Of a stretch of 64,000 nt of DNA, positions 38,826-46,885 are shown piece after piece (positions within the stretch are counted from its first letter, which is position 1; each line of letters begins with the position of its first letter). This stretch comes from Kiritimatiellia bacterium. GTDB lineage: Bacteria; Verrucomicrobiota; Kiritimatiellia; RFP12; UBA1067. The translations under genes and the position numbers were made by a program. The notes beneath the pieces are model-generated. The model searched no databases and was not told the DNA's origin. It saw only the letters and a program-made list of their open reading frames with translations. The DNA lies in assembly GCA_017405115.1 (NCBI GenBank), contig JAFRBA010000067.1:1-64000 (forward strand), read 5' to 3'.

Positions 38826-38879
38826 GCTATCCTCCTCCGACTTTATCCAACAACGGCCCTATGACCGCACTTGTTTGGG

Positions 38880-38888
38880 ATTATACCA
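38880..38888 (-). promoter_or_regulatory. Extended -10 promoter of the seven-gene carbohydrate operon
   Basis: TGG-TATAAT, about 55 nt upstream of the ATG at 38825; the leader contains AGGAGGA. Confidence 0.6.
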
Positions 38889-38938
38889 AATGCACTGCTC
38901 CCAAAACTTCAATTTCAAGCAATAAAAACATACACAAT

Positions 38939-38950
38939 ATTGCATGCAAT
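38939..38950. promoter_or_regulatory. Palindromic operator candidate
   Basis: ATTGCATGCAAT is a perfect 12-bp palindrome lying where the -35 region of the regulator promoter (38961-38969) would be, between the two divergent promoters. Confidence 0.4.
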
Positions 38951-38960
38951 GCCACACATG

Positions 38961-38969
38961 TGGTATAAT
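38961..38969 (+). promoter_or_regulatory. Extended -10 promoter of the regulator gene, near-leaderless
   Basis: TGG-TATAAT with 11 nt to the ATG at 38981, giving a leader of about 5 nt at most. Confidence 0.6.
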
Positions 38970-38980
38970 CCGTCAACAAC

Positions 38981-40162
38981 ATGAAAAACATCTATGTCAT
39001 GACCAACCCAAGCAAGGTGTCCGGGAGAGGCCTTCTACAGGGTGTCTTGAGTTACGCCGCGACATGCTTTGACTGGACGATCAATGTCTTGGAGCCGACA
39101 GAAAGCGGCTTCAAGCAGATGTTCGCCGCCTTGGACAACAAATGGGCCGACGGTATTGTCACGAGCGAACTCGAGAATCCTGAGATGAGGAACCGCCTGG
39201 AGCGGTCAAACATCCCACTTGTCGTTGTCGGCACCCGCAAGACCTGCCTGCCAAAGAGAACAAGCCGCCTCTGCACAGTGTCTTTTGACGAACGGAAGAT
39301 CGGCAGGGTCGGCGCCGCGCACCTGCTTATGACCGGACGATTCAAGACCTACGCCTTTGTCCCTCACAGCTTCCCCTACTTGCGCACACTTTCCGGACTA
39401 CGCGCAGAAGGATTCCGCGCCACGCTCTCGAAACACCACGAGAAGATGAAGCTCTTCAAGTGGATTGCCGACGCGGCAACAGACACAATCCGCTTGGGCA
39501 AGTGGCTCGGCAATCTGCCTAAGCCTGCCGCAATCATGGCCGCTGACGACAACCACGCCCAAATGGTCGCCGCAGCGGCACGAGCCCAAAAAATCGAGAT
39601 ACCGGGCGACATCCGCCTGATAGGCGTCGACAACAATGTCCTGCTCTGCACCACCAACAGAACGCAAATCTCAAGCATCGCAACCGACTTTGTAGAGGAG
39701 GGTGCGACCGCCGCTGCCGAACTCAAGCGGTTGCTTGGCAAAAGCATGTCCGCACAGGGCCGAACCAGGAAGATTTGCCGGACCCTTTGCCTGGTTGTCA
39801 AACGCGCGTCCACCTCCACACTTCCCCCGGGCCTGGCGCTTGTGGACCGAGCCCGCGACTTCATTCGGCTCAACGCCTCAAATCCCATCTCGCCGACGGA
39901 CGTCGCCATTCGGATGGGCGTCTCCCGACGGCTTCTGGACCTGCGGTTCCGCGAATTTGCTAACTCGTCGCTGCTCAAGACGATTACCGAGGCCCGGCTT
40001 GAACACGTCTACAAATGCGTTACGACGAGCAGGGAGCCTATCGAGACGGTGTCGCGACTTGCAGGCTTTGAGAATGTGAATTACCTCAAAACGCTCTTCC
40101 GCAGGCGCTATGGCTTGACCATGCGCGAAGCCAGGAAGGCGTCTCCGCCACTCAAGAGATAA
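38981..40162 (+). CDS. XylR-like transcription regulator (LacI-type sensor plus AraC HTH)
   Basis: The protein has 393 aa. Residues 1-270 form a periplasmic-binding-protein-like sugar sensor ('GVLSYAATCFDWTINVL', 'IMAADDNHAQMVAAAARA', 'IRLIGVDNN'). Residues ~285-393 form the AraC double helix-turn-helix with 'VSRLAGFENVNYLKTLFRRRYG'. Regulators with this fusion, such as XylR, respond directly to a sugar in the cytoplasm. It is divergent from the seven-gene operon, which it very likely controls along with itself. Confidence 0.9.
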   Translation: MKNIYVMTNPSKVSGRGLLQGVLSYAATCFDWTINVLEPTESGFKQMFAALDNKWADGIVTSELENPEMRNRLERSNIPLVVVGTRKTCLPKRTSRLCTVSFDERKIGRVGAAHLLMTGRFKTYAFVPHSFPYLRTLSGLRAEGFRATLSKHHEKMKLFKWIADAATDTIRLGKWLGNLPKPAAIMAADDNHAQMVAAAARAQKIEIPGDIRLIGVDNNVLLCTTNRTQISSIATDFVEEGATAAAELKRLLGKSMSAQGRTRKICRTLCLVVKRASTSTLPPGLALVDRARDFIRLNASNPISPTDVAIRMGVSRRLLDLRFREFANSSLLKTITEARLEHVYKCVTTSREPIETVSRLAGFENVNYLKTLFRRRYGLTMREARKASPPLKR

Positions 40163-40219
40163 TCATGAGAAGAGCTAAGCCGATCGCTCGTGCCCGTCGC
40201 GATTGGCGTAACTGTGCTA

Positions 40220-40248
40220 TTGACTTCGCCAGCGAATTATAGGATAAT
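40220..40248 (+). promoter_or_regulatory. Sigma70 promoter of the phosphoesterase gene, leaderless
   Basis: TTGACT (40220-40225), 17-nt spacer, GATAAT (40243-40248), then 7 nt to the ATG at 40256. Confidence 0.65.
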
Positions 40249-40255
40249 CGGCGCA

Positions 40256-41395
40256 ATGACCTACGCCATAATATCGGATGTCCACGCCAATGAGGTAGCC
40301 TTGGAGTCCGTCCTTGCAGACGCGCGCGGCAACGGCGCCGAGCGCGTCATATGCCTTGGGGACGTCGTGGGCTACGGCCCCGAACCCGAAAAGGCCGTCT
40401 CGCTGGTCCGCCGGGCGGCCACTGCTACGATGGCGGGAAACCACGATGATGCCGTCTCCGGACGACTCGACCCGTCCGACTTCATCGACCTCGCGGCGGA
40501 CGCCGTAGCCCGCCACCGCGAGGCTCTGTCGTCCGGCAGTCTCGTCTGGCTAAAGTGCCTCCCGTACACATTCGCGGAAGGCCGCTTCGCCTGCGCCCAC
40601 GGCGACTTCACCGCGCCAAAGGTCTTCAACTACGTGACGGACGAGGATGAAGCCGCCGCGAACTTCGCCGCGCGTACCGAACAGCTGCTTTTCGTCGGCC
40701 ATTCCCACGTGCCGGGGATATTCCTCACAGGCGCCAGCGGCAGGGTCTACCGCCTCGACCCAACCGACTTCGTGCTGGAGGACGGCAAGCGCTACATCGT
40801 AAACCCAGGGAGCGTCGGCTACCCGAGGGCCAAAGGCGGCGTATGCGAGTCGACCTACGTGATCTACGACGACAAAACCGGAACCGTCCTGTTCCGCAGA
40901 CTGCCGTTCACCATAAGCTCCGTGATGCAGACGGGGCGCAACCCGCGCCGTCTCCGAAAGCGCGTCCTCGCCGCCGCCGCCCTCGTCAGCGCCATCGCCG
41001 CCGGAGCGGCAGTCTGGGCGTTCGCCCCGCGTTCGCGCGTAAGGACGGAGACGCGCGTCGAGAAGGTTGCGGAGGTCGTCACGAACACCGTTGAAGAGGC
41101 CTTCGCCCAGGCGGACCGCTCGGCCGAATGCGCCATCCCGCCAGGCGCCGGCAGGATACGCATCTCGGCAAAATCCAGAGCCAAGCACAGCGAAACCCAG
41201 TTCTGGCTCGTGTTCTACGATTCCTCGGGTCGCGCAATGCCAGACGGAAGGCAGATATACAAGTTGTTGTCCGGCAATACAAACCGCGAATTCGACGTGC
41301 CACCAGGCGCGGCGCGTGCGGTCTTCTCCGCAAGAAGCGTATCCGGCGGGAAAAAGGCGGCGTTCAGCAAGTTCGAGATCAAGCCAAGCAGGTAG
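40256..41395 (+). CDS. Metallophosphoesterase with C-terminal membrane segment and extra domain
   Basis: The protein has 379 aa. Residues 1-230 are a YfcE/MJ0936-type phosphoesterase with all metal motifs: 'SDVHAN', 'GDVVGYGP', 'GNHDD', 'CAHGDF' and 'GHSHVP'. A membrane segment lies at about 242-264, and the last ~115 residues form a beta-rich domain on the other side of the membrane. The cytoplasmic catalytic head tied to an external domain is unusual, since relatives are soluble proteins of ~160-240 aa. The start at 40256 is set by the promoter 7 nt upstream and by the family's usual N-terminus. Confidence 0.85.
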   Translation: MTYAIISDVHANEVALESVLADARGNGAERVICLGDVVGYGPEPEKAVSLVRRAATATMAGNHDDAVSGRLDPSDFIDLAADAVARHREALSSGSLVWLKCLPYTFAEGRFACAHGDFTAPKVFNYVTDEDEAAANFAARTEQLLFVGHSHVPGIFLTGASGRVYRLDPTDFVLEDGKRYIVNPGSVGYPRAKGGVCESTYVIYDDKTGTVLFRRLPFTISSVMQTGRNPRRLRKRVLAAAALVSAIAAGAAVWAFAPRSRVRTETRVEKVAEVVTNTVEEAFAQADRSAECAIPPGAGRIRISAKSRAKHSETQFWLVFYDSSGRAMPDGRQIYKLLSGNTNREFDVPPGAARAVFSARSVSGGKKAAFSKFEIKPSR

Positions 41396-41430
41396 CGTGG
41401 CACATGTAGACAAGAACACTCGTTCGAGCC

Positions 41431-41487
41431 AATTTCAAAACTATTTCTTAGCTAAACCTTTTTACCGTGGGGTTTTGAAATTTTTTT
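41431..41487 (+). terminator. Rho-independent terminator after the phosphoesterase gene
   Basis: AATTTCAAAAC (41431-41441) pairs with GTTTTGAAATT (41472-41482), continuing into a T tract. It also separates the convergent glycosidase gene ending at 41496. Confidence 0.75.
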
Positions 41488-41495
41488 CTCGTTCT

Positions 41496-43712
41496 TTACT
41501 TTGCGAAGCGTACCGCCGGCACGGCCTCCATGGTGCCCGACAGGAAAGCTTCCGTGGCGATTCCGATGGCAGATTCACGCCTGTCGCTGTCGCTGTCGTT
41601 GACGATCAGGTTGAAGCGCACTCCGTCTTCAAGGGCTTTCGCGGTGAACCCCGAAGCGGCGTCGTACGGGACAAGCGCGTCGTAGCGCGTGACCGTGCCG
41701 GAGCGTTCCGTGTGCGAGAGGCGGAATCTCCTTTGCCCTTCGCCGCAAAGGCACGAGATCGCGACTTCGACGCAGTCGCCTTCGTTCGGCGCCGCGCCTT
41801 CGGGCGGCTCGCGGTGAGCATCGTCCTCCACCTCGACGCGGATGCGGAGCCCGCGTTCCTCCCTGGAAAGCCACACCTTCGCCGAACTGTCCTTCGGACC
41901 ATTCCAGAGCCGTTCCCTCTCCGCCGGATTCCCCTCGAAGAAGTCATGCACCTGCTGCGGCATTTCAAGAATGAAGTCTGGCCTGCGTCCTGGACTGTCC
42001 GGCGGGATTGTGACCGTTGGCGAGCCCACGGACTCCGACGAACGCAGAGTCGCCTCGTCGACGTCTGCGAACGTGGCGTGCCTGAGCACGATGGCACACG
42101 GTTCGGAGGAAACCCGGAAAGACATCTTTCCGTCAACGACGGGAACGACACTGCGGTTTCCCATTACGTCAACCCGCACTGCGCGTTCGGCGTCTGTCCT
42201 GACGGAAACATCCTGTTCGCCCGCGTCGAGCCATGGCGTCAAAACGATTGATCCCCGCTTCTCGAACTCAAACCAGTACCTTCCGTCGCCGTCGAAGACC
42301 TTGCGCCTGAACTTCGCTCCGCCGACCACCGTGGCGAGGGCGGAGAACGCGACGTAGGTATCGCGCGGGAAGAAGTCCGCCGTGAGGAGTCCGTAGCCAT
42401 GCTCCGCGTTTTTCGGATCTCGCCCCGTTGCCCGCAAGTTGTACCAGATGTAATCTACACTTCCGTTCGCCCATGCCCAGAGAATCTTCTTCCAGACCGT
42501 AATCGCGGCGTCGCGTTCGCTCCACATGCTCGTGAGCGCCGACTCGTTCGAGAACCAAGGCTTGCCGGAAACACCCGTGCGCTCGCGCAGCGGAAAGAGT
42601 TTATGCGAAATCGAATTCACGTACTTCGCGAACGAGCCGTGGCAATGTATCGTATCGACATCAAAATAGTCCTTTGCATTTTTCAGGAAATATTCATGGA
42701 TGAATGTACGCCCTCTTCCGTCCCCGCGCGGGATGTCCCCGGCGGCAGCCCAGCCGTTCGGTATCACGCACACGTCCGGGCAGCCTTTCTTCAGCCCCAA
42801 GTACGCCTCGCGCTGCACGGCCACGGCCTCGTCGTATGTGCCGGCGAAGCGAAGGTCCCATTCGTTGCCGATCTCGTAGTAGTCGATGCGGGTTCCGTAC
42901 CGCGCGGCGAGGCGTTCGCAGAACGCGCCGAAAGTCCCGGCGACGGGAGGCCGCACGGCGCGTGCGCTCCAGACGGAGTTTGTGGGCGGCGGCGTCATCG
43001 CCCACCGCGGCGTCTTGAAGATTATCGCGTCAACTGCGAGCCCGTTTGACTCGAGCATTCCCAGGAGCTCGTCCGTGCGCGCGAACTCCCAGCTGTCCGG
43101 GCCCTTGGGCTGTATGCTCGCCATGTTCGCGAAGTCCGCGCGCGTCAACTTCGCGCCGCAGGCGACCATGGCCGCGGCGGCGAGGTCGCGGTCGCCGTCG
43201 GTGAACCGCGGGAAGTGCCAGTGGACGCCGAGCCGGAAAGTGCCGCGCGGCTGTCTCGGAGTCAAGCCGTGGTAGTCCATGACGGCGAAGCGCGTATCGA
43301 CGTGCGCGACGCTGCCGTCGTCCGCGGCAAGTTCGCCGCGTATTTTCCACACGCCTTTTTTTAGGTAGGGCGGCATCGACGATGCCGCCGACGGCGGTTT
43401 CATCGAAACCGCCCTACCATCCCATACCGGAATCTCGATTGCCTCGCCTGCGTCGAGCGCGATGTCAACGGGCAGATCGAATGCATCGCCGCGAAATCCC
43501 TCCACCTTCAACGTGCCGTGCGCGGTGATTTTCTCCTGCGCGGCGTTGCGGATGGCGAGCACGGGTTTTTCGCCTTGTCCTTCCCGCACGATGTGGAGCG
43601 GATTACCGGTTGCGGCCTCGACGCGCAGCGCCTCGGCCTTCGAGGAAATCCCCGCGGCGACGGAGCCGCAGGACGCGGCCAGCGCGAAGACTGCGGCTAC
43701 AAGACGAATCAT
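41496..43712 (-). CDS. Secreted clan-A glycoside hydrolase with C-terminal CBM9-like domain
   Basis: The protein has 738 aa with a signal peptide (1-20). An N-terminal beta domain (~25-140) precedes a barrel with acid/base Glu in 'YYEIGNEWD' (near 281) and a nucleophile candidate in 'WFSNESAL' (near 389). It resembles GH39/GH5-type enzymes, but I cannot fix the family. The last ~165 residues resemble a CBM9/DOMON-like domain ('VRFNLIVNDSD'). Residues ~98-116 are encoded by a palindromic element. The start lies 6 nt after the LamG gene's stop. Confidence 0.75.
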   Translation of the reverse strand: MIRLVAAVFALAASCGSVAAGISSKAEALRVEAATGNPLHIVREGQGEKPVLAIRNAAQEKITAHGTLKVEGFRGDAFDLPVDIALDAGEAIEIPVWDGRAVSMKPPSAASSMPPYLKKGVWKIRGELAADDGSVAHVDTRFAVMDYHGLTPRQPRGTFRLGVHWHFPRFTDGDRDLAAAAMVACGAKLTRADFANMASIQPKGPDSWEFARTDELLGMLESNGLAVDAIIFKTPRWAMTPPPTNSVWSARAVRPPVAGTFGAFCERLAARYGTRIDYYEIGNEWDLRFAGTYDEAVAVQREAYLGLKKGCPDVCVIPNGWAAAGDIPRGDGRGRTFIHEYFLKNAKDYFDVDTIHCHGSFAKYVNSISHKLFPLRERTGVSGKPWFSNESALTSMWSERDAAITVWKKILWAWANGSVDYIWYNLRATGRDPKNAEHGYGLLTADFFPRDTYVAFSALATVVGGAKFRRKVFDGDGRYWFEFEKRGSIVLTPWLDAGEQDVSVRTDAERAVRVDVMGNRSVVPVVDGKMSFRVSSEPCAIVLRHATFADVDEATLRSSESVGSPTVTIPPDSPGRRPDFILEMPQQVHDFFEGNPAERERLWNGPKDSSAKVWLSREERGLRIRVEVEDDAHREPPEGAAPNEGDCVEVAISCLCGEGQRRFRLSHTERSGTVTRYDALVPYDAASGFTAKALEDGVRFNLIVNDSDSDRRESAIGIATEAFLSGTMEAVPAVRFAK
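43364..43418. repeat. REP-like double-hairpin palindrome inside a coding gene
   Basis: Outer arms GGTAGGG...CCCTACC enclose two perfect hairpins, GGCGGCATCG-A-CGATGCCGCC and GGCGGTTTC-ATC-GAAACCGCC. It lies in frame in the glycosidase gene and encodes Ser/Pro/Ala-rich sequence between two domains. Only one copy is in the window. Confidence 0.8.
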
Positions 43713-43718
43713 ACTGCG

Positions 43719-45554
43719 CTACTTGACTATGATCCTCATCCCAGGCGGCGGCGGGAAGCCGAACGCTTCTGGCAGAGTCGTCTCGAAACGGAAATAGCCA
43801 AATTCCCAGCAGTGTGAGTCAGTGGAAATGAAATCAAAGTCATTCCACCCGCCACGCAATTTTCCTGGATTGAATGTGTATTGCTTCCAAGTGGCAAAAG
43901 CATTGACCTGGGTCTTGCGAGCATTATTGATGCGAACCTCGAAATGCTCAGAGCCAGTTGTATCGCATAGTACAGCTGTCTTGAAATTGAACGACACCTT
44001 GTCTGCCACGTCCGGATCAACCCAAACTCGGAAATGGAGATCGATTACACCGGTAGAAGGGTCAAGTTTCGTAGGCCAGTGCTGCGTATTCGGGTCCGCC
44101 GCAGACGAAACTCCGGTACTAATGAGTTCCGGATTGACCCGCCCATCGTCCGTACTGCTTGCCGTTATCTTCCCAACACCGAGCGAGCCCCCAAGTTCCA
44201 TCGCGTCCATTTTGAAAGTGCCTGCTCCGCCATCTTTGCGTCTTATGATAAGCGCATTCGCGCCTTCGGTGATGAGGTCTTTAGGCACCGGCCAGAATGT
44301 ACGGCCATTAGGCGAGACACGATTTTCTCCGAGAAATGTGTTGTGGGTAGCGTTGGTCAGCGTAACTTCGATTTGCGCCGGCGAACCACGAAGCGATTTG
44401 ATGGAGAATATCTGCGGCAGACCGGCCTCGTCGCGCAACGCATTAAAGTTGACCGTCCACGTATCGCCTGCCTGCATCGTGTTGGCAATATTCTGCCAAG
44501 ATCCAAGTCCGTCAATTGTCTGCGACGAACCAGACCGCGTGCCGCCGAACTCATTCGAGTCCCCATTGTCGAAACCAGTCCTGAAAATCGCCGGGCGTGG
44601 CATTCCGAACGCCGACATAACCTCCTGATCGCTAAGCGCCCGCCCCCATATCGCCATCTGCTGAACGCTGCCGATGAAAGCGGTCTGGTCGGTGCCGCTT
44701 GCCTGCGCATATGTGGTCTGCCCATTCACGCAGAAAAACCTGTATTTCCCATCTTCAAGCAATGTGCAGTTGTCCGTCCACATGTCCGTTTCATCAAAAG
44801 CAATCGTGGGATTATTGTTGCAGTTCGATAAAGACTCCGGTGCGGCAATGCCAACGCGCAGTTTGCCGTTGCCCACAACTACGGCTATATCAACCCACGT
44901 ATTTGTCGGAATCCGCAGATCCATATCGAAAGCGCTGTCCACGCCACTGCTGTTAGGAGTACAGGACCCTGTTATGCATCTGTATTTTGCAGAACTTGGA
45001 TCTCGTTTTGCGAATCCAAGCCACATTCCCTGTCTCGTAGTGCCGTCATAGCCCAGCCTCAAGAAACATATTTTACGGTTAAACGAGTCATCGTCCAGTC
45101 GTATCCGGCTGACAATCGTATATTCATTGGAGATGTTATAGCGGGCAAACACACTGCGCGGATTGACATCAAATGGAAAGTAATATTTACCACCCTGTAT
45201 ATCGTCGGAAATGTGCAGAACCCGCATTTCCTTCATGACGCTCGTTCCCAACGCCGGGAATACGACTTGCTCATTCTGGATTACGGCGTTTCCCCTGAAC
45301 GCAGTAGAGTCGCCCGTGTAGCGCGAAGACGACAAGGGCATCTTGTGATTGTCATGGCTGTTATCGTTTGCCTGCAAGTCGTCAAAAAACTCACCCGTAA
45401 TCATGTAGCCGTCGCCGTTCTTGTCCTTGCCGCCGCGGAACCAGAACACGGCGTCGTCGAAGACGTTTGGCGCACCGTGCGCCGATAACGCCAGACACGC
45501 GACGAAAACGCTGTTCATCACCCTCGGAAACTTGCGACCTGTCAGCAATTTCAT
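43719..45554 (-). CDS. Secreted LamG/concanavalin-like protein with C-terminal sorting-like motif
   Basis: The protein has 611 aa with a signal peptide (~1-27). A LamG-like domain spans ~130-325 ('EYTIVSRIRLDD', 'TFIGSVQQMAIWGRALSDQEV' region) and two beta-sandwich modules follow. It ends 'PPPPGMRIIVK', a Pro-rich linker plus the short tail also seen in the two beta-helix giants. It probably binds carbohydrate at the cell surface. AAGGGGG lies upstream of the ATG, with a small hairpin (45567-45581) just before it. The clan-A glycosidase follows in the same operon. Confidence 0.7.
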   Translation of the reverse strand: MKLLTGRKFPRVMNSVFVACLALSAHGAPNVFDDAVFWFRGGKDKNGDGYMITGEFFDDLQANDNSHDNHKMPLSSSRYTGDSTAFRGNAVIQNEQVVFPALGTSVMKEMRVLHISDDIQGGKYYFPFDVNPRSVFARYNISNEYTIVSRIRLDDDSFNRKICFLRLGYDGTTRQGMWLGFAKRDPSSAKYRCITGSCTPNSSGVDSAFDMDLRIPTNTWVDIAVVVGNGKLRVGIAAPESLSNCNNNPTIAFDETDMWTDNCTLLEDGKYRFFCVNGQTTYAQASGTDQTAFIGSVQQMAIWGRALSDQEVMSAFGMPRPAIFRTGFDNGDSNEFGGTRSGSSQTIDGLGSWQNIANTMQAGDTWTVNFNALRDEAGLPQIFSIKSLRGSPAQIEVTLTNATHNTFLGENRVSPNGRTFWPVPKDLITEGANALIIRRKDGGAGTFKMDAMELGGSLGVGKITASSTDDGRVNPELISTGVSSAADPNTQHWPTKLDPSTGVIDLHFRVWVDPDVADKVSFNFKTAVLCDTTGSEHFEVRINNARKTQVNAFATWKQYTFNPGKLRGGWNDFDFISTDSHCWEFGYFRFETTLPEAFGFPPPPGMRIIVK

Positions 45555-45588
45555 CTTATCCCCCTTGTCTCTTTCGGAGACATTGAGA

Positions 45589-45617
45589 AAGTTATCATAT
45601 TACGCGCCCAAAGTCAA
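45589..45617 (-). promoter_or_regulatory. Candidate promoter of the LamG-glycosidase operon
   Basis: TTGACT (45617-45612), 17-nt spacer and TAACTT (45594-45589). The -35 box overlaps the end of the upstream phosphatase gene. The mRNA would begin with the hairpin GTCTC-CGAAA-GAGAC just before the ribosome site. Confidence 0.4.
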
Positions 45618-46735
45618 TGGCTCCCACGCGCGCCGGGTTCCTGCGAAGGACCCTCGAACATGATGTCGCGGATCGTCTGCATGTCCGATTCCGTGAAGCC
45701 AAGCCAGAGCACGTATCTTCTGATGCGATCCGAGAGCGTCGCGCCCTCGAACCTGTCGAACGAATCCACCAGGCCCTTGAACCTTTTGAGATGGTGCGTG
45801 TCGTTGACGACGCCGTGCCAGGCTGTGATCTGGTAGTCCTTCCAGATCTCGTCCTCGTCGAGCCCAAGTATCCCGTGAAGGATCGTCGCCACCGTGCCTG
45901 TGCGGTCCGCGCCGCCGATGCAGTGGAAATCTATCGGATAGTTGGCGCGATCGAGGAACACCCGCAGCACGCGCCTGGTGTCGTCCGCGCCGGTCGTGTG
46001 AATCGCCGCGTAGGCGTGGTAGTTGGTCGGCATGGTGACGAGCTTGACGTCCGGCCCAAGCGGAGAGCACGTCATTCCGAACCGCTCTCGCGTGCTTCTG
46101 AGGTCGAGGTCCGTCTTTATCCCCAGTCTGTCCCTCATGTATTTGCGCCACCTCTCGGTCAGCCTGGCGGTTCCCGGCGCGTTGGTGGTTGCGTTGTTGT
46201 TTAGGCCGGACGAACGGTACACAAGCCCCTGCCGCACCCGGCGTCCGCCTATCACGCGCCCTCCGATGTCGCGCAAGTTCGGCACCCCCGGAACGCAGAC
46301 GAGGCGCGGCGCCTGGTCTTCCGTCCTAAACCATCCCTTCGCACACTCGCCGTCCGCGCACACCGTCCAGTCGTATGTCGCGGCAATCTCGAGGTTCCAC
46401 ACGTCAACGCGGTTGGACGCGACCGTTTCGCAGAACCATGGCTCGCCCGAGCCGCGCTTCAAAACGGTGACCTTGTACGGTCCGCCGTCCCCGGTCCATT
46501 CGAGCGCGACGGGCCGCGGAGCGGAGCGGAGCGTCTTGATCGCCTTCTTCATGTCCGGCCGCTTGTCGTTGAAATACGCCGCGCGCTTCTCGCGCGGCAT
46601 CCTCATGAACGCCCTCTGCCTGTCCTTGAGCAGCGGAACCTCCGCCCCGTCGACCGGAGCCACAAGCGTAATCGCCTCGGCTGCGGATGCAATGCAGGCC
46701 GCTACGGCGGCAACAATCATGATTCTCTTTTTCAT
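45614..46735 (-). CDS. Secreted protein tyrosine phosphatase (Y_phosphatase3 family) with N-terminal beta domain
   Basis: The protein has 373 aa with a signal peptide (1-21). Residues ~22-140 look like a fibronectin-III-type domain. The phosphatase part starts with the family motif 'VPNLRDIGG' and has the catalytic P-loop 'HCIGGADRTG' (Cx5R). Such enzymes remove phosphate from phosphotyrosine, phosphoinositides or sugars. The signal peptide predicts action outside the cytoplasm. It starts 7 nt after a TATAAT box. It is divergent from the glycosidase-like gene at 46886. Confidence 0.85.
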   Translation of the reverse strand: MKKRIMIVAAVAACIASAAEAITLVAPVDGAEVPLLKDRQRAFMRMPREKRAAYFNDKRPDMKKAIKTLRSAPRPVALEWTGDGGPYKVTVLKRGSGEPWFCETVASNRVDVWNLEIAATYDWTVCADGECAKGWFRTEDQAPRLVCVPGVPNLRDIGGRVIGGRRVRQGLVYRSSGLNNNATTNAPGTARLTERWRKYMRDRLGIKTDLDLRSTRERFGMTCSPLGPDVKLVTMPTNYHAYAAIHTTGADDTRRVLRVFLDRANYPIDFHCIGGADRTGTVATILHGILGLDEDEIWKDYQITAWHGVVNDTHHLKRFKGLVDSFDRFEGATLSDRIRRYVLWLGFTESDMQTIRDIMFEGPSQEPGARGSH

Positions 46736-46742
46736 ACTGTGT

Positions 46743-46751
46743 ATTATAGCA
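46743..46751 (-). promoter_or_regulatory. Extended -10 promoter of the tyrosine phosphatase gene, leaderless
   Basis: TGC-TATAAT ends 7 nt before the ATG at 46735, in a 24-nt context nearly identical to that of the gene at 922. Confidence 0.65.
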
Positions 46752-46800
46752 CAATCCGCATTCAGCAAGTCTGTGGGTGTACATCTCGCGAGACGCCTCT

Positions 46801-46809
46801 ATTATAGCA
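46801..46809 (-). promoter_or_regulatory. Second, upstream extended -10 box
   Basis: TGC-TATAAT about 60 nt upstream of the phosphatase start; it may give a longer transcript. Confidence 0.4.
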
Positions 46810-46836
46810 AAACTACAGTCTGTTCGGGGCAGAATG

Positions 46837-46845
46837 TGCTATACT
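46837..46845 (+). promoter_or_regulatory. Extended -10 promoter of the glycosidase-like gene at 46886
   Basis: TGC-TATACT, about 40 nt before the ATG; AAAGGAGA lies in the leader. Confidence 0.5.
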
Positions 46846-46885
46846 ATAGGGCGACGGCGACATTCACGACAAAGGAGACCGCATA

